Below are positions 62,705 through 64,000 of a stretch of DNA of 64,000 nt, one piece after another; within the stretch, counting starts at the first letter, position 1; each line of letters opens with the position of its first letter. Under the pieces are notes generated by a model. It did not search any database, had not been told where the DNA came from, and worked only from the letters and a program-made list of their open reading frames with translations. Origin of the DNA: Hymenobacter rubidus (GTDB lineage Bacteria > Bacteroidota > Bacteroidia > Cytophagales > Hymenobacteraceae). The translations under genes and the position numbers were made by a program. The DNA lies in NCBI RefSeq assembly GCF_016734815.1, contig NZ_JAERQF010000004.1:231434-295433 (forward strand), in the 5' to 3' direction.

Positions 62705-63901
62705 ATGGATATTGGTACTGGCAATCGCCTGCGCATTGGCTTCATCACCAGCACCGACCCTCTCAACCGGCGCTCGTGGTCAGGGGTACACTATTCTATT
62801 TTTAAAGCCTTAGAGCGTAACCTAGGTGAAGTGATTGCACTAGGGCCCATACACATGCGTTGGCCCTTTGCACTTGGTGACCGACTCAACAGCTGGTTGA
62901 TTGGGCCTCTTCTTCGTAAGCGCTACCATTACGGGTGGAGTGTTGCTGTAGCACGGTGGTATTCTTGGGTTTTCAAACGTAAGCTTGCACGTCAACACTT
63001 TGATTTGTTGGTAGCTCCAGCAGCTTTCACAGAAATTGCATATCTAAGCACTAAAATACCCATTGTATATATAGAAGATTCCACCCTAACACAGCTAATC
63101 GACTTTTACCCAGGCCTAACAGGTTTATTAGATATAAGCAAATCTGAGTTGAATCATTTGGAGAAAAGAGCACTAAGCCAAGCCAGTCTTGTATGTTATT
63201 CTTCTAATTGGGCCGCAACATCCGCTCGGCAGGACTACGATATATCGGCTGGTAAAGTAACAGTCATCCCTTTTGGTGCAAACTACCCTTTTCCACCTAC
63301 CCACGACGAAGCGTTACGCCACCAATTGTTACCTAGTGGCTGTCGCCTGTTCTTGCTTGGGGGCGAGTGGGGACGAAAGGGAGGAGACATAGCCTATGGT
63401 ACCATGATAACGCTTCAGGAATTAGGTATACCTGCTACGCTGACAGTAGTCGGTTGCACTCCACCTGACCCCGAAAACTACATTAATCCGGGTTTCCGCA
63501 CTATTCCGTACTTGAATATGGGTATTGCGGCTGACCAAGCCCAACTTCATGAACTTTTCAGTACGGCTGACTTCTTTTTAATGCCTTCTCGGGCTGAGTG
63601 CGCTGCTATTGCCTTCTGCGACGCAAATGCTTTTGGCTTACCAGTCTTCACCACTAATGTTGGGGGAATTAGCAGCTTCATACAAGAGGGAGTGAATGGC
63701 TTTATGCTCCCATTGTCAGCCACTGGGCACGATTTTGCACTTCGTATACAAAAAATATTGGCTGATCCGACTTCATACCAGCAATTACGATATAGAAGCC
63801 GGCAACAGTACGAACACACGCTTAATTGGGATGTATGGTCTAAGAAGTTGCAACAAGTGCTGTACGAGCGCAATATCTTACTAGAGCGGGTTTCAAGTTA
63901 G
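62705..63901 (+). CDS. Glycosyltransferase family 4 (GT-B)
   Basis: 398 residues from ATG 62705. The N-terminal domain starts RLRIGFITSTDPLNRRSWSG. The C-terminal GT1-type donor domain has KVTVIPFGANYPFPPTHDEA, CRLFLLGGEWGRKGGDIAYG, and the EX7E-like SRAECAAIAFCDANAFGLPV, then FTTNVGGISSFIQEGVNGFM. These are the marks of GT4 transferases. It should be a retaining enzyme in the surface-glycan locus. Its stop codon overlaps the stop of the convergent transposase fragment, so the insertion sequence sits exactly at its 3' end. GC content is low, as in the two genes before it. Confidence 0.88.
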   Translation: MDIGTGNRLRIGFITSTDPLNRRSWSGVHYSIFKALERNLGEVIALGPIHMRWPFALGDRLNSWLIGPLLRKRYHYGWSVAVARWYSWVFKRKLARQHFDLLVAPAAFTEIAYLSTKIPIVYIEDSTLTQLIDFYPGLTGLLDISKSELNHLEKRALSQASLVCYSSNWAATSARQDYDISAGKVTVIPFGANYPFPPTHDEALRHQLLPSGCRLFLLGGEWGRKGGDIAYGTMITLQELGIPATLTVVGCTPPDPENYINPGFRTIPYLNMGIAADQAQLHELFSTADFFLMPSRAECAAIAFCDANAFGLPVFTTNVGGISSFIQEGVNGFMLPLSATGHDFALRIQKILADPTSYQQLRYRSRQQYEHTLNWDVWSKKLQQVLYERNILLERVSS

Positions 63902-64000
63902 TGTACGTGGTAGCCACAATGGCCAAACCAGTTTTTAGCGTCCTGTTCGCTTATCCATTCCGTGGCGGTCTGGATAACGCTTTCCAGCGCCTCTCGGGTG
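63898..64000 (-). mobile_element. IS630-type transposase, C-terminal end (5' part outside window)
   Basis: On the minus strand the frame from base 64000 reads TREALESVIQTATEWISEQD, then AKNWFGHCGYHVH and stop TAA at 63898-63900. The ending NWF.HCGY is the characteristic C-terminus of IS630-family DDE transposases. The stop shares bases with the stop of the glycosyltransferase on the other strand (T63899 and A63900). The rest of the element lies outside the window. Confidence 0.75.

Overview
The window looks like chromosome from a GC-rich Bacteroidota bacterium, most likely a Hymenobacter-type Cytophagales. The evidence is a type IX secretion sorting domain, an Oar-like TonB-dependent receptor with a carboxypeptidase-regulatory domain, TAnnTTTG-type -7 promoter elements, few Shine-Dalgarno sites, and families of intergenic palindromes. 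All calls come from reading the sequence; no database search was possible.

Layout. 1-7.2 kb is a mobile or remnant zone: the end of a phage tail tape-measure gene, small lipoproteins, an orphan ccmC-ccmD pair (ccmD is a 52-residue gene), a small serine recombinase, a phage-like small ORF, a truncated signal-peptide stub and two unrelated palindrome families. 7.2-12.8 kb holds a Uma2-family protein, secreted proteins of unknown function, an ABC exporter (its 5' end is duplicated 2.4 kb upstream as a dead fragment) and a DUF4136 lipoprotein.

12.9-32.4 kb is dominated by purine catabolism in two blocks. Block 1 has puuD-xdhC on the minus strand, divergent from allB-allC-allE-uraD-uraH and a DUF6986 CitE-like protein on the plus strand. 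Block 2 has guaD-xdhA-xdhB on the minus strand. Together they encode guanine -> xanthine -> urate -> 5-hydroxyisourate -> OHCU -> allantoin -> allantoate -> ureidoglycine -> ureidoglycolate. No recognised ureidoglycolate lyase, amidohydrolase or dehydrogenase is present; the DUF6986 protein is the unexplained member. Between the blocks lie an amidohydrolase, an SDR with Crp/Fnr-like boxes beside a Crp-family regulator, a GH3 C-terminal scrap, and a HipA-like kinase/DUF3037 pair.

32.6-52.5 kb is mixed housekeeping and envelope: an outer-membrane lipoprotein, a redoxin next to a secreted cytochrome c/copper-monooxygenase protein, a glycosyltransferase, a HEAT-cyclophilin lipoprotein, MscS, cysE-cysK, tRNA-Ala(GGC), an Oar-like receptor, an NlpC/P60 hydrolase, a GlcD-like FAD oxidase, an amidase and an acyl-CoA-binding protein.

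52.6-63.9 kb is a surface-polysaccharide locus: asparagine synthetase, UDP-glucose dehydrogenase, UDP-xylose synthase, the ketoisomerase/acyltransferase/aminotransferase set for a 3-amino-3,6-dideoxyhexose, then glycosyltransferases and an epimerase, the last part AT-rich. The window ends in the C-terminus of an IS630-type transposase on the minus strand.

At least ten copies of a REP-like palindrome of about 80-115 bp sit between genes from 8.5 to 50.2 kb. Their two arms change together, so base pairing is kept while the sequence drifts.
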